Shown piece by piece: positions 53,562 to 62,984 of a DNA stretch of 64,000 nt (positions are counted from its first letter, which is position 1; every line of letters begins with the position of its first letter). The DNA is from Thermohalobaculum sp039028795 (lineage in GTDB: Bacteria > Pseudomonadota > Alphaproteobacteria > Rhodobacterales > Rhodobacteraceae), in NCBI GenBank assembly GCA_039028795.1, contig JBCCHJ010000006.1, positions 65,446 to 129,445 on the forward strand. Direction: 5' to 3'. The translations under genes and the position numbers were made by a program. Below the pieces are notes generated by a model. That model searched no databases. It was given only the letters and a program-made list of their open reading frames with translations, and was not told the origin of the DNA.

Positions 53562-56135
53562 ATGGCGGATGGCCAGGCAAACTCTTCTGCGACCTTTCTG
53601 GATCGGGTGACCGCCGCGCTAATGAAGGCTGCGGCCGATGCTCCTAAACTAACTTTATTGGTTCTGGGCGCGCTACTGATCGCGGCTGCGTTTTCGATCA
53701 CGCGACTGGGCGTTGACGCAGACAGCACCAAGATGCTGTCCCCTGATTTACCGGACCAAAAACGCGCCCATGCCCTGAATGAAGCATTTCCCGATCTAAA
53801 GTCTACAATCCTGGTGGCAGTGACCGGTGCGCAACCGGACGCCGCCGACTTGGCGGTGGGATCGATCGTTGATGCACTTAAGGAACGGCCAGAGCTTGAG
53901 CGTGTCTTCGCGCCAGCGGTCGATCCCTATTTGGCGGCCCACGGGTTTTTGTATCGGGACGTTGCAGACGTGGCCGAAAGTTTCACTAGACTTTCGAAAT
54001 CTGCGAACCTGCTGGCTACATTGCGGTCTGACCGGACACTTGATGGCTTTGCTGCGGCGATGGATGAAGCAACAAGATTGGCTGAAGGCGCCGAAATTGG
54101 GCCCGAGGCGCTGGATCGACTTTTTGCCGAAGCGGCAGCAACCTTCGAGGCTCATAATGCCGACAGACCTTATGTTTTCGGCTGGAGCACAGTGCTGGAC
54201 GAGGACAAATCCGGACAGACGACACGGTTGATCTCGATCCTGCCGAAGTTGGATACAACCCGCCTAAGCCCTGCCAAACCGGCCTTGAGATCGATCGAAG
54301 AGGCGATAGCGACGCTGCCGGAGGATATCTCCGGTCCAGTTGATATCGGTATCACGGGCGAACCCGCCTTGCGCGCCGAGGAAATGCAAAGCGTTCTGGC
54401 CACGATCGGAATTTCGTTGGCCGCTTCGCTGGTTTTGGTGGCACTTATCCTGAGATTCGGCCTTGGCGCCTGGGGGCTGGCGGTCACCGCGCTGACCAGT
54501 CTGGTTATCAGCCTGGTTCTAACCACAGGATTCGCTGCGATTGCCGTTGGCACCCTAAACCTCGTTTCCGTTGCCTTTATCGTGCTGATGGTCGGGTTGG
54601 GCATTGATTTTGCCATCCACATCCTTGCTCATATTCAAGAGATGCGGCGGCATGGATCGTCGGCTCACCAATCCGTCACTTTGACCGGCCAACGCACGGG
54701 CCTGGCCCTGGCACTCAGTGCGGTAACGACGTCGCTAGCCTTTCTGGCCTTTGCATTCACCGATTTTGATGGGATGGCGCAATTGGGCCTGATCGGCGGC
54801 GCAGGGGTTGTGATATCGTTCCTGGTCGCTGCAACAGCGATCCCGGCTATTCTGGTCCTTCGACCGGGACTGATCGAAGAAACGGCCGCACCAACCCATG
54901 TTCCCCGTCTGCCGGAATGGGCGCCATTCGTTGTCATCGCTATTGGCTTAGCCGCAATCTGGCCCGCCAGTCTGGCGAGGTTCAGCGCTGATCCGATGGA
55001 ATTGCGTGATCCAGGCGCAATGTCGGTCAGCACATTTCTGAAGCTGGCCGCGGATCCGCAAATCACACCTTATCGCGCCAGCGTTCTGGTGGAGAACGCC
55101 GCCAAGGCCGGTCAGGCGGCGTCCGCCGCGCGTGACCTGTCCCGGGTTGGCCGTGCCCTGACTTTCGGTGACCTTGTACCGGATGATCAGGACAGGAAAC
55201 TTGATTTGTTAGACTTGGCCTATGCCTCGATCGACCATGCGGTTGCGGGACAACCTACGGCAATTCTGTCGGATGCAGAGGCACCACCGGACCGCCTGGC
55301 AGCATTGTCTGACCGGTTGAGCAAAGTCGAGGGTATGAGCCAGCGTCTGCATCGGGCCATCGAAAACTACAGGGAAAACAGGTCAGACACCGAAGACAAG
55401 AAAATAGAAGAAAGTCTTTTTCAGGCGCTTCCACTGATGTTCCAGCGCTTAAGTTGGATGCTGAACGCGGACTTCGTCAGCAGGGAAACTCTGCCGCCGG
55501 CTTTGGCCGAAAGATATCTGACCGATGATGGCACCTATCGCGTAGAGATTCTGCCAGCGCAGGATCTTAGCGACCCGTTCATCGCTCAGGCATTTGCCGA
55601 AGATGTTATCGAGGCCGTTCCTGAGGCGGCAGGCGGCCCCGTGCAGCTGGCCGCTGCCGCCCGCACAGTGGCGGCGGCCATGCTGCAAGCAACACTGCTG
55701 GCCGCAGTTATGACTGGACTGTTGGCGCTGCTGGCGACACGGCGTCTGATCGATGCATTGGCGATCCTGCTGCCGCTATCGATTGCCGGTTTTATCACCG
55801 CAGCAGCGAGTGCGCTGCTGGGATTGCCGTTCAACTATGCCAACGTGATCGTCCTGCCGCTGATGATCGGCATCGGTGTCGACAGCGGCATTCATATCGC
55901 GATGCGGGAACGGCGCGCCCCGGGGGCGGTCTTCGCGACGTCCACCCCACGTGCGGTTGTTGTCTCTGCGGCAACCACCGTCGCTGCCTTCGGAACGCTG
56001 GCCTTTAGCGACCATCGCGGAACAGCGAGCATGGGGATGCTTCTGGCCATCTCCATGATGGCCACAGTGATATGCGTTCTTACTCTGACACCGTCATTGA
56101 TCAGATGGGCAAGTGGATCAAAAACTGCGGCGTGA
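53562..56135 (+). CDS. hpnN: Hopanoid-associated RND transporter HpnN
   Basis: An 857-residue MMPL/RND-type pump with two repeats of six helices. The first helix APKLTLLVLGALLIAAAFSI leads into periplasmic loops. LMVGLGIDFAIHILAHIQEM and LPLMIGIGVDSGIHIAMRER are the paired helix-4 motifs (Gly-Ile/Leu-Gly-Val/Ile-Asp-x-x-I-H) that carry proton-relay Asp residues. HpnN moves hopanoids to the outer membrane. ATG 53562 is chosen over the adjacent TTG, with AGGA 6 bases before it. HpnM is 95 bases downstream. Confidence 0.9.
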   Translation: MADGQANSSATFLDRVTAALMKAAADAPKLTLLVLGALLIAAAFSITRLGVDADSTKMLSPDLPDQKRAHALNEAFPDLKSTILVAVTGAQPDAADLAVGSIVDALKERPELERVFAPAVDPYLAAHGFLYRDVADVAESFTRLSKSANLLATLRSDRTLDGFAAAMDEATRLAEGAEIGPEALDRLFAEAAATFEAHNADRPYVFGWSTVLDEDKSGQTTRLISILPKLDTTRLSPAKPALRSIEEAIATLPEDISGPVDIGITGEPALRAEEMQSVLATIGISLAASLVLVALILRFGLGAWGLAVTALTSLVISLVLTTGFAAIAVGTLNLVSVAFIVLMVGLGIDFAIHILAHIQEMRRHGSSAHQSVTLTGQRTGLALALSAVTTSLAFLAFAFTDFDGMAQLGLIGGAGVVISFLVAATAIPAILVLRPGLIEETAAPTHVPRLPEWAPFVVIAIGLAAIWPASLARFSADPMELRDPGAMSVSTFLKLAADPQITPYRASVLVENAAKAGQAASAARDLSRVGRALTFGDLVPDDQDRKLDLLDLAYASIDHAVAGQPTAILSDAEAPPDRLAALSDRLSKVEGMSQRLHRAIENYRENRSDTEDKKIEESLFQALPLMFQRLSWMLNADFVSRETLPPALAERYLTDDGTYRVEILPAQDLSDPFIAQAFAEDVIEAVPEAAGGPVQLAAAARTVAAAMLQATLLAAVMTGLLALLATRRLIDALAILLPLSIAGFITAAASALLGLPFNYANVIVLPLMIGIGVDSGIHIAMRERRAPGAVFATSTPRAVVVSAATTVAAFGTLAFSDHRGTASMGMLLAISMMATVICVLTLTPSLIRWASGSKTAA

Positions 56136-56230
56136 AGAGCACAATCTGCTCACGATTTCGCAAGGGTCTCGACGGAAAATACAAGCTGGACCATTATACC
56201 AGCAATACAGGCAACGCAGGTAAGCTGCTC

Positions 56231-56806
56231 ATGATGCTCAAACGCTTGATTTTCGGGGCTTTTGCCCTGCTGATGACCGTACAACCTAGCTTCGCGAACG
56301 ATCGCCAAGCCAGGGCAGTATCCGTCGTTGAGGTTTTGCTGACTGATGCTCACCGGGCACAGGTCAGCAACACAAACGCAACAGCATTGCGCGGGGCTGT
56401 GTCCAGCGCGTTTGCTTTCGATATCTGGGAGAGGTTTTTAATCGAGGATCATGCTGAGAAATTCTCATCAGATCAGCGTCAACAGTTTACCTCTATGCTG
56501 CCGGGGTTTCTGGCAAATCTTTACAACGAACAGTTCGGGCGCGGCCTGAACCAAGCGCCAGTCTTGGGCCAGCCGCGCAAGGTTCGCCGCGATACAATGG
56601 TCGCCTCGCAGTTCCCGCGCAACAAAGGCGGGAACCTGAAGGTCGAATGGCGGGTGCGTGATTTGCCCGACCGTGGCAGCCGTGTGATCGACGTGATGGT
56701 CGGCGGGACCTCTTTCCTGTTATTAAAGCGGGAAGAGTTCGGCAACATCATCACCAGGGATGGCGCTGAAGGGCTGTTGGCCTACATGCGCGAAAATTCG
56801 CTGTAG
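56231..56806 (+). CDS. hpnM: MlaC/Ttg2D-family periplasmic protein HpnM
   Basis: A 191-residue protein with a signal peptide (MMLKRLIFGAFALLMTVQPS). The core FDIWERFLIEDHAEKFSSDQ and LANLYNEQFGRGLNQAPVLG, then NLKVEWRVRDLPDRGSRVID, match MlaC/Ttg2D lipid-carrier proteins and the hopanoid-cluster HpnM group. It would carry hopanoid between membranes. ATG 56231 and 56234 are both possible; the open frame continues upstream to 56072 but overlaps the end of hpnN and lacks a signal peptide there. Confidence 0.85.
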   Translation: MMLKRLIFGAFALLMTVQPSFANDRQARAVSVVEVLLTDAHRAQVSNTNATALRGAVSSAFAFDIWERFLIEDHAEKFSSDQRQQFTSMLPGFLANLYNEQFGRGLNQAPVLGQPRKVRRDTMVASQFPRNKGGNLKVEWRVRDLPDRGSRVIDVMVGGTSFLLLKREEFGNIITRDGAEGLLAYMRENSL

Positions 56807-57002
56807 CCACGCAATTCATGGATCGAGGCCCCGCGGTACAGCGGGCTTCTTCGAGACAGATAATCATTCCAAGCCACGGGAATGTGACAGTTTTACCCGA
56901 CCTTTGACTATGGCTTGCCTTGACCCATACCCTGGGCCTGATATCTTCTGATTGTGCAGCGCAAAAGCATATGCGTCACAGTGGGACAGGAGAACAGAGC
57001 AG

Positions 57003-58124
57003 ATGGGCGTCCCCTTTCGGCAGCAATTTGACATCGGCCTCTACATTGCGAAGCAGAAGCTAAAGGGGAACAAGCGCTATCCGCTTGTCCTGATGCTGGA
57101 GCCATTGTTCAAATGCAATCTGGCCTGCCCCGGTTGCGGGAAAATCGATTACCCGAACAAGATCCTGGGTCGGCGCCTTACACCGCAGGAATGCTGGGAC
57201 GCTGCTGAGGAATGTGGTGCGCCCATGGTGGCGATCCCGGGTGGCGAGCCGCTGATCCACAAGGAAATGCCAGAGATCGTCGCCGGTTTGGTCGAGCGCA
57301 AGAAATATGTCTCGCTTTGCACCAATGCGCTGCTGCTGGAAAAGAAGCTGAGATACTTCGAACCTTCGCCCTACCTGTTCTTTTCCATCCACCTGGACGG
57401 TCTGAAAGAACACCACGACAAAGCGGTGAACCAAAAGGGCGTGTTTGATCGTGCGGTCAAGGCCATCAAGGCCGCGCAGAACGCGGGCTTCAAAACCAAT
57501 GTGAACGCGACGATCTTCGATGGATACCCAGCCGACGAACTGGCCGATTTCCTGGACTATGCGACGGCCATGGGCACTGGGATCACAATCTCACCAGGCT
57601 TTGCCTACGAACGCGCGCCTGATCAGGAACACTTCCTGAACCGGCAAAAAACCAAAACGTTCTTCCGCAACGTCTGGCAGATCGGAAAGGATCGAGGATC
57701 AAAGTGGGATCTTTCCCATTCGCCAGTGTTTCTGGACTTCCTGCTCGGCAATCAGGAAATGATGTGCAGCCCATGGGGTATGCCAACGCGCAACGTCTTT
57801 GGTTGGCAGAAGCCATGTTATCTGTTGGGCGAAGGCTATGCGCGAACGTATCAGGAGCTTATGGAAACAACCGATTGGGACAAATACGGCACGGGCAACT
57901 ATGAGAAATGCTCGGACTGCATGGCCCATTGCGGCTATGAACCCACATCGGCAAACATCGCTTTTTCCAACCCTTTGAAGATGCTGAAACTGGCTATTCG
58001 CGGTTTGAAGACCAAAGGGCCGATGGCACCAGAGATCGATTTGACCACAGCGCGTCCTTCAGAAGAGCATCACGAGCGGCTTGTCGCACAAGAGATGCAA
58101 AAGCTGGAAAAAGACGCGGCCTGA
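57003..58124 (+). CDS. hpnH: Adenosylhopane synthase HpnH (radical SAM)
   Basis: A 373-residue radical SAM enzyme starting MGVPFRQQFDIGLYIAKQKL. The cluster motif is C-x3-C-x2-C (FKCNLACPGCGKIDYPN) near residue 40, with IPGGEPLIHKEMPEI (GGE motif) after it. A C-terminal Cys cluster KCSDCMAHCGYEP is seen near residue 320, as in HpnH. It couples the 5'-deoxyadenosyl radical to diploptene, giving adenosylhopane. ATG 57003 is used rather than an earlier in-frame start at 56952. HpnG, which acts next, lies convergent. Confidence 0.93.
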   Translation: MGVPFRQQFDIGLYIAKQKLKGNKRYPLVLMLEPLFKCNLACPGCGKIDYPNKILGRRLTPQECWDAAEECGAPMVAIPGGEPLIHKEMPEIVAGLVERKKYVSLCTNALLLEKKLRYFEPSPYLFFSIHLDGLKEHHDKAVNQKGVFDRAVKAIKAAQNAGFKTNVNATIFDGYPADELADFLDYATAMGTGITISPGFAYERAPDQEHFLNRQKTKTFFRNVWQIGKDRGSKWDLSHSPVFLDFLLGNQEMMCSPWGMPTRNVFGWQKPCYLLGEGYARTYQELMETTDWDKYGTGNYEKCSDCMAHCGYEPTSANIAFSNPLKMLKLAIRGLKTKGPMAPEIDLTTARPSEEHHERLVAQEMQKLEKDAA

Positions 58125-58129
58125 TCAGG

Positions 58130-58147
58130 CCGGGTCAAGCGACCCGG
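58130..58147. repeat. Short palindromic element, copy 2
   Basis: CCGGGTC-AAGC-GACCCGG between the convergent hpnH and hpnG genes. It shares about 20 of 23 positions, including flanks, with the copy after bdhA at 18697-18712. Confidence 0.5.
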
Positions 58148-58148
58148 T

Positions 58149-58796
58149 CTACCCGTTCACATACTCCGAGATCAGTTCTTTTGCGCCGCGTAACGTTGCC
58201 AAGGCGGCATCGCTATCGCGCTTCGCCGCCAACAACGCAGAAAGCTGCCAAGACCGTCTGATCAAGCCCAATAGTACCCGTCCAATCATAGGCCTCCCAT
58301 CAGTACCGAGGGCTGTTGCTGCCAGTGTCGGCAGAGCCCGGTCCGCCGGATCGGAAATGGCCCGGATGATCTTTAGATCCAGCTCCCTTTCCATGGCTAC
58401 CTGAGCGAGACGATGCGTTTCCATGTCGACTGCGGCCGCACCAGTCCCTTGCCGCAGCACGAGTTTTTCTGCGGGAGAGGCCACGACCGCATCGGATCCG
58501 GCGATAAGACCGGTCGAGTAGGGCTGGGTTCTGAAGCTGATTTGCGATCCGTCCGGATGGGAGACGCAGTCCGGCTGTATCAGCGTTCCAGGCTTCAAGT
58601 CAGCGGCCAAGCCACCGGCCAGCCCCCAACTGACCAAGACCTTCGCGCCTTGGTCCGCGGCTTCCAGCGCCAATGCCTCGGCCCGGTCAGGCTGGGCGCC
58701 AGATATGCCGATGAACACTCGGGGATCGTCCCGCCACTGTCCCAGCGCGGCAGCTTCTGCCTCCATGCCGCATATCACACCGATCCTGATTTTCAT
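58149..58796 (-). CDS. hpnG: Adenosylhopane nucleosidase/phosphorylase HpnG
   Basis: A 215-residue nucleoside phosphorylase-fold protein (PNP/MTAN family). It has VICGMEAEAAALG at the N-terminus, ISGAQPDRAEALA, the purine-binding segment LVSWGLAGGLAADLKPGTLI and GAAAVDMETHRLAQVAMERE with the conserved Met-Glu of the ribose site. HpnG removes adenine from adenosylhopane to make ribosylhopane. Its convergent position beside hpnH supports the assignment. Confidence 0.87.
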   Translation of the reverse strand: MKIRIGVICGMEAEAAALGQWRDDPRVFIGISGAQPDRAEALALEAADQGAKVLVSWGLAGGLAADLKPGTLIQPDCVSHPDGSQISFRTQPYSTGLIAGSDAVVASPAEKLVLRQGTGAAAVDMETHRLAQVAMERELDLKIIRAISDPADRALPTLAATALGTDGRPMIGRVLLGLIRRSWQLSALLAAKRDSDAALATLRGAKELISEYVNG

Positions 58797-58881
58797 TTAG
58801 AAGAGTCGTTTTTAGATGACCCCATTCGCCCGTGCGTCAGATGCCAACAATGGTAGAATGTCCTGCCGAGCAGGAAGGGCT

Positions 58882-60828
58882 TCAAATACCCCACCTGACT
58901 TCTCGATCATTGGAAGCCATCAGGTTCTGATAACGCCCCAGGGCCCATAAGGGGAAGAACGCAGCATAGCCGTGGTATTTCAGATAAAATACCTTGGGAA
59001 AGCCCGTCCCTGTAAAATGAGCCTCTTCCCAACGCACGCCTTCGCGAGGTGCTTCATCCAGCCAGCGCACGCCGGACGACACAGCATCAGAATCCACTTC
59101 GCCCGCTGACATCAGACCTAAAAGAGCCCAAGCTGTTTGCGAGGCTGTCGAGGTTTTTGCATGGCCTGCCCCCCAGTCCTCGTAAGTCTCCAACCCTTCG
59201 CCCCAACCACCATCTGCACGCTGCCTTGCTTTCAGCCAATCCACGGCTTTGCGGATGTAGGGCGCTTGCATGTCTTCGCCCGCACCCTTTAGGGCGACCA
59301 GGGCTGACCAGGTCCCATAGACATAGTTCGCGCCCCAGCGCCCGAACCATGACCCGTCGTCTTCTTGTTCCCGTTTGATGAAACCGATGCCGCGGGAAAT
59401 ATTGTCAGCAAATCTATCCTGGTCCACCTGAGCCAGGCATCCAACGCACCGTGCGGTCACATCCACAGTCGGTGGGTCAAGCAGCGCGCCGTGATCTGCA
59501 AATGGAATTGAGTTCAGATAGTAGTGCTCGTTCTCTGGGTCGAACGCGCCCCAACCACCATTCTTCGATTGCATCCCCGCCAGCCATTCACAGGCCCGGT
59601 CGATATTTTCTGTGTACCGTTCGGGATCCGCCCGGTGCATGGCCAGTGCCACCACGGCCGTGTCGTCCACGTCTGGATAGTCTGGATTTTCATACTGGAA
59701 CGCCCAGCCTCCGGGTCGAAGACCCGGTCGCCGCACAGCCCAATCACCGACATGGTCGAGGATCTGCTTAGAGGCCAGCCAATCCAAGGACCGGATCAGG
59801 CGTGGGTCATCTGCATCCCCAGCCTCCAAAAACGCATGTGCCGCCAAAGACGTGTCCCAAACCGGAGAGAAACATGGCTGGAAATAGAGATCATCGCCGC
59901 GCTCGGTCATCAGTTTTTCCACTGCGCCACGCGCGGTGACCATTTGCGGGTGGTCATCCGCATAACCCAGAATGCGGAACATCATCACCGCATTGGCCAT
60001 GGCGGGGTAAATTGCCCCTAGTCCATCTTCCCCATTTAGATGGCTAATGGTGAATTCTTCGGCAGCTTTCATGGCCTTGGCACGTGCGCCCTTGGGAAGC
60101 CAAGGCTCGACCAAGCGCAGACCTTTGTCCAACTGCAGAAACAGATCGCCGATCCGGCTGCCGGTCGGATTGATGTTATAAACTTTATGTTCTTCCGGCG
60201 GGGTCACGAACAGTTCGCGAATATCGCGGCCGGTTGGATTTTCTCCCTGTGCCCGCCTTGCATATAGCACCAGAAGAGGCGTCAGCACCGTTCGTGACCA
60301 ATAGGCGATCTTGGACATGTGAAACGGAAACCAGCGTGGCAGCAGCATGCACTCCACAGGCATAACGGGCACGGCGCGCCACGGGACCTGACCGAACAAT
60401 GCCATGGAAATCCGTGTGAAGACATTGGCCGTGGCCGCACCGCCTTGCGAGAGTACCCAGGATCGCGCACGTCTCATATGCGGGGCATCAGGGTCATCAC
60501 CAATCAGTTTCAGCGCCCAGTACCCTTTGACCGAGGCAGATATGTTTCCCATTCCATCATGGAATAATGGCCACGATCCATCCGGGTTTTGAACGTTGCG
60601 CAGATACCTGGCGATGCGTGCCTCTCGCACCTCGTCGATCTCACCCAAAAAATGCCGCAGCAAAACGTACTCTGCCGGAATAGTGCAATCAGCTTCCAAT
60701 TCGAAGACGATATGTCCGTCTTCGTGCTGCGTCGACCAAAGCGCTTCTGCCTGTTCGAGCACAAGATCATCACGGCCTGTGCGCAAATCGATTGGTTTGG
60801 CGTTAACAAATTTCTGAGACGTGTTCAT
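58882..60828 (-). CDS. shc: Squalene-hopene cyclase
   Basis: A 648-residue terpene cyclase of the double alpha-barrel fold (HpnF). It has the catalytic DXDD motif DVDDTA at about residue 385, the C-terminal signatures DDGSWFGRWGANYVYGTW and DGGWGEGLETY, and several QW-type repeats (e.g. QNPDGSWPLFHDG, QSKNGGWGAFDPEN, RQRADGGWG). It folds squalene into hopene at the inner membrane. The gene is followed downstream by hpnG and preceded by hpnE (22-base gap). Length (about 650) is normal. Confidence 0.96.
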   Translation of the reverse strand: MNTSQKFVNAKPIDLRTGRDDLVLEQAEALWSTQHEDGHIVFELEADCTIPAEYVLLRHFLGEIDEVREARIARYLRNVQNPDGSWPLFHDGMGNISASVKGYWALKLIGDDPDAPHMRRARSWVLSQGGAATANVFTRISMALFGQVPWRAVPVMPVECMLLPRWFPFHMSKIAYWSRTVLTPLLVLYARRAQGENPTGRDIRELFVTPPEEHKVYNINPTGSRIGDLFLQLDKGLRLVEPWLPKGARAKAMKAAEEFTISHLNGEDGLGAIYPAMANAVMMFRILGYADDHPQMVTARGAVEKLMTERGDDLYFQPCFSPVWDTSLAAHAFLEAGDADDPRLIRSLDWLASKQILDHVGDWAVRRPGLRPGGWAFQYENPDYPDVDDTAVVALAMHRADPERYTENIDRACEWLAGMQSKNGGWGAFDPENEHYYLNSIPFADHGALLDPPTVDVTARCVGCLAQVDQDRFADNISRGIGFIKREQEDDGSWFGRWGANYVYGTWSALVALKGAGEDMQAPYIRKAVDWLKARQRADGGWGEGLETYEDWGAGHAKTSTASQTAWALLGLMSAGEVDSDAVSSGVRWLDEAPREGVRWEEAHFTGTGFPKVFYLKYHGYAAFFPLWALGRYQNLMASNDREVRWGI

Positions 60829-60849
60829 GGTCGTCTTCTCATAAGGCTC

Positions 60850-62109
60850 TTAAGCGGCCAATTGGGCTGCGGTTTCACCCGATCGAATTGCACCTTCGAT
60901 CGTCGCTGGCAGGCCTGTATCGGTTGCATCGCCCGCCAGAACCAAATTTTCAAGGGGAGTCCGCGCTGATGGGCGTTTTGCCGCCTCTGCGGGTGATTGA
61001 TCTATGGTTGCACGGCGTTCCTTGTTCACCCTTGCTGTTTTGTATCCACCGGAAAGATTCAAAGCCTGCGCGGTTTCAGCCCAAAGCAACGGGATCAGGT
61101 CATCTGGCGCTTTGTCCATTACACCCAACCGATCAGCGGCAGAGACCGTGAGGCTAACAACATCGCCCCGAACAAAGGCCCAATGTGTGGTTGTATTGAT
61201 CAATCCGGTGACCGGTGCGACGGTTTCGAGCTCGGCGGGATCGTTGACGACAAAATGGGCATTCAGAATGGCCGCATTGTCTTGAGGCACCTCAATCCAG
61301 GGCAGCGCTGCTTTCAACCGTGTCGGCGGTAGGGCCAGGATTACCCTGTCATTAGCTGCAACCGGAAATGCGTGACCATTGGTGAAGTGCAGATCCGTCA
61401 GCCGGTCTGCTGCATTGGTCACACCCTTTAAGGCGTGACCAAAATGGATCTGCGCGCCTGCAGCCCTCAGGTGGTCTACCGCGGGATCAACCAGTGCCCT
61501 ACCTAATCCGTCAGGCGCAAACATCGGTCGGCTTTTGGCACCACCTTTAGCGAAAGTTTCGGACATCGCGCGCCACAGCAATGGTGCAGACCCCCGTTCG
61601 GGCGTTGTATTCAAAACAGCGAGCGTCAGCGGCTCCCAAAACCGGGTCCAGAGCGGTCCCCTGTCGCGTACGGCTTCTGCAACGGTCGAACCTTTCGCCG
61701 CCAGCGCAAGGCCAATACCTTTCACATAATCCATTAGGCGCGTGCCCGGTATGCGGGAGGTCCGGCGTGTTACCCACCAAGGTACCGGTCCATCGTTCAT
61801 TGCAACCCGCCATCGGTCCCCATCAGCGACATCGAAGAAATCGAACGCTGCCGCTGGAGCCATGCGCATCTTGGCGCGCGCGCCGATCAGGTCCAGATAG
61901 GCCGCGGCCGATGTATTTCCGGACAGCATCAGATGATTGCCGTTGTCGACATCGCGGCCAAGTCTGGGGTCATGGAAGGTTCTGCATCGTCCACCGGCAA
62001 AGGGTGCCGCTTCGTAAATCGTCACAGGCACGCCACGTTCGACCAACCGAACCGCTGACGACAACCCGGCAAGCCCTGCACCGATGATGTGCACGTGTCC
62101 CGTCATCAT
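60850..62109 (-). CDS. hpnE: Hydroxysqualene dehydroxylase HpnE
   Basis: A 419-residue FAD-dependent amine-oxidase-like enzyme. The N-terminal dinucleotide fold HVHIIGAGLAGLSSAVRLVE (G-x-G-x-x-G) is followed by PFAGGRCRTFHDPRLGRDVD, and LENLVLAGDATDTGLPATIE with IRSGETAAQL closes the C-terminal FAD site. It reduces hydroxysqualene to squalene. ATG 62109 overlaps the HpnD stop by 4 bases (ATGA); the longer frame to 62190 is rejected. Confidence 0.9.
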   Translation of the reverse strand: MMTGHVHIIGAGLAGLSSAVRLVERGVPVTIYEAAPFAGGRCRTFHDPRLGRDVDNGNHLMLSGNTSAAAYLDLIGARAKMRMAPAAAFDFFDVADGDRWRVAMNDGPVPWWVTRRTSRIPGTRLMDYVKGIGLALAAKGSTVAEAVRDRGPLWTRFWEPLTLAVLNTTPERGSAPLLWRAMSETFAKGGAKSRPMFAPDGLGRALVDPAVDHLRAAGAQIHFGHALKGVTNAADRLTDLHFTNGHAFPVAANDRVILALPPTRLKAALPWIEVPQDNAAILNAHFVVNDPAELETVAPVTGLINTTTHWAFVRGDVVSLTVSAADRLGVMDKAPDDLIPLLWAETAQALNLSGGYKTARVNKERRATIDQSPAEAAKRPSARTPLENLVLAGDATDTGLPATIEGAIRSGETAAQLAA

Positions 62110-62984
62110 CTGACCCCGAATACAACGGCGGACAATCCCAGACGTAGTTTCGCGAACTTTCCCATCTGGACGGGTCCGGTGAAGCGCCACTCCATCGCTT
62201 TCATACGGTCATAGTATCCGCGATAGACACCATACATCGCCAAGGCCGGCGCAAGGGGCACGCGCTCGTGCACGGGGACCAGCGTACGGGCCTGCTCGAA
62301 ACTAAATTCTGCCCATTGTCCAACTTCTGCACGGGCCTGAGGCAATGCTGGGGCCATAGAAATCGTCGCTGGATCAGGTGAGATACCTGCATTCTCCAAG
62401 ACCTCTGCAGGAAGATAAAGACGCATGATCTCTGCATCTTCCTCGACGTCCCTGAGGATGTTTGTCAACTGCAGTGCATTGGCCAAGGCAATTGCAAAAT
62501 CCTGACTGGCCTTTCCCCGCCAAGCGCCAAAGATCCGCATGGATAAGAGCCCAACCGACCCTGCGACGCGGCGATTATAGGCAAACAATTCTTCTTTCGA
62601 CGGCGCGATGATAGGACCATTTGCGTCCATCTCCATTCCGTCAATCATCATTAAAAACTCGGCCTTTGGCAGATGATAATCTGCAACGGGCTCTAACAGT
62701 GCGTGACCGATGGCCGAAATCGGCCTCCCTTCAAAAAGGCGGTCTACCTCCTCTCGCCATTCATCCAGCAATCCCAGCTTCTGGCTTGGGTGCAAATCGC
62801 CATCCGCTATGTCATCAACGATCCGGCAAAAGGCGTACACTGCCCGCATCGCTTGTCGCCGCGGCCGCGCCAAAAGCTTCATTCCCAAGGAAAACGAGGA
62901 CTTCGCCGCCCCGGTAATCTGGTCGACAACCTGTTGCGGCGCCGTTCCCGGCGCGACAGGGCGTGGCGCGAGGTCGGCGCTCAT
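62106..62984 (-). CDS. hpnD: Presqualene diphosphate synthase HpnD
   Basis: A 292-residue trans-isoprenyl-diphosphate synthase-like protein with both Asp-rich motifs: YAFCRIVDDIADGD (first, D-D-x-x-D) and LTNILRDVEEDAEIMRLYLP (second, N-I-x-R-D-x-x-E-D). YNRRVAGSVGLLS is the conserved Y-x-x-x-V-A-G-x-V-G region. It makes presqualene diphosphate from two farnesyl diphosphates. ATG 62984 overlaps the HpnC stop by 4 bases. Confidence 0.93.
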   Translation of the reverse strand: MSADLAPRPVAPGTAPQQVVDQITGAAKSSFSLGMKLLARPRRQAMRAVYAFCRIVDDIADGDLHPSQKLGLLDEWREEVDRLFEGRPISAIGHALLEPVADYHLPKAEFLMMIDGMEMDANGPIIAPSKEELFAYNRRVAGSVGLLSMRIFGAWRGKASQDFAIALANALQLTNILRDVEEDAEIMRLYLPAEVLENAGISPDPATISMAPALPQARAEVGQWAEFSFEQARTLVPVHERVPLAPALAMYGVYRGYYDRMKAMEWRFTGPVQMGKFAKLRLGLSAVVFGVR

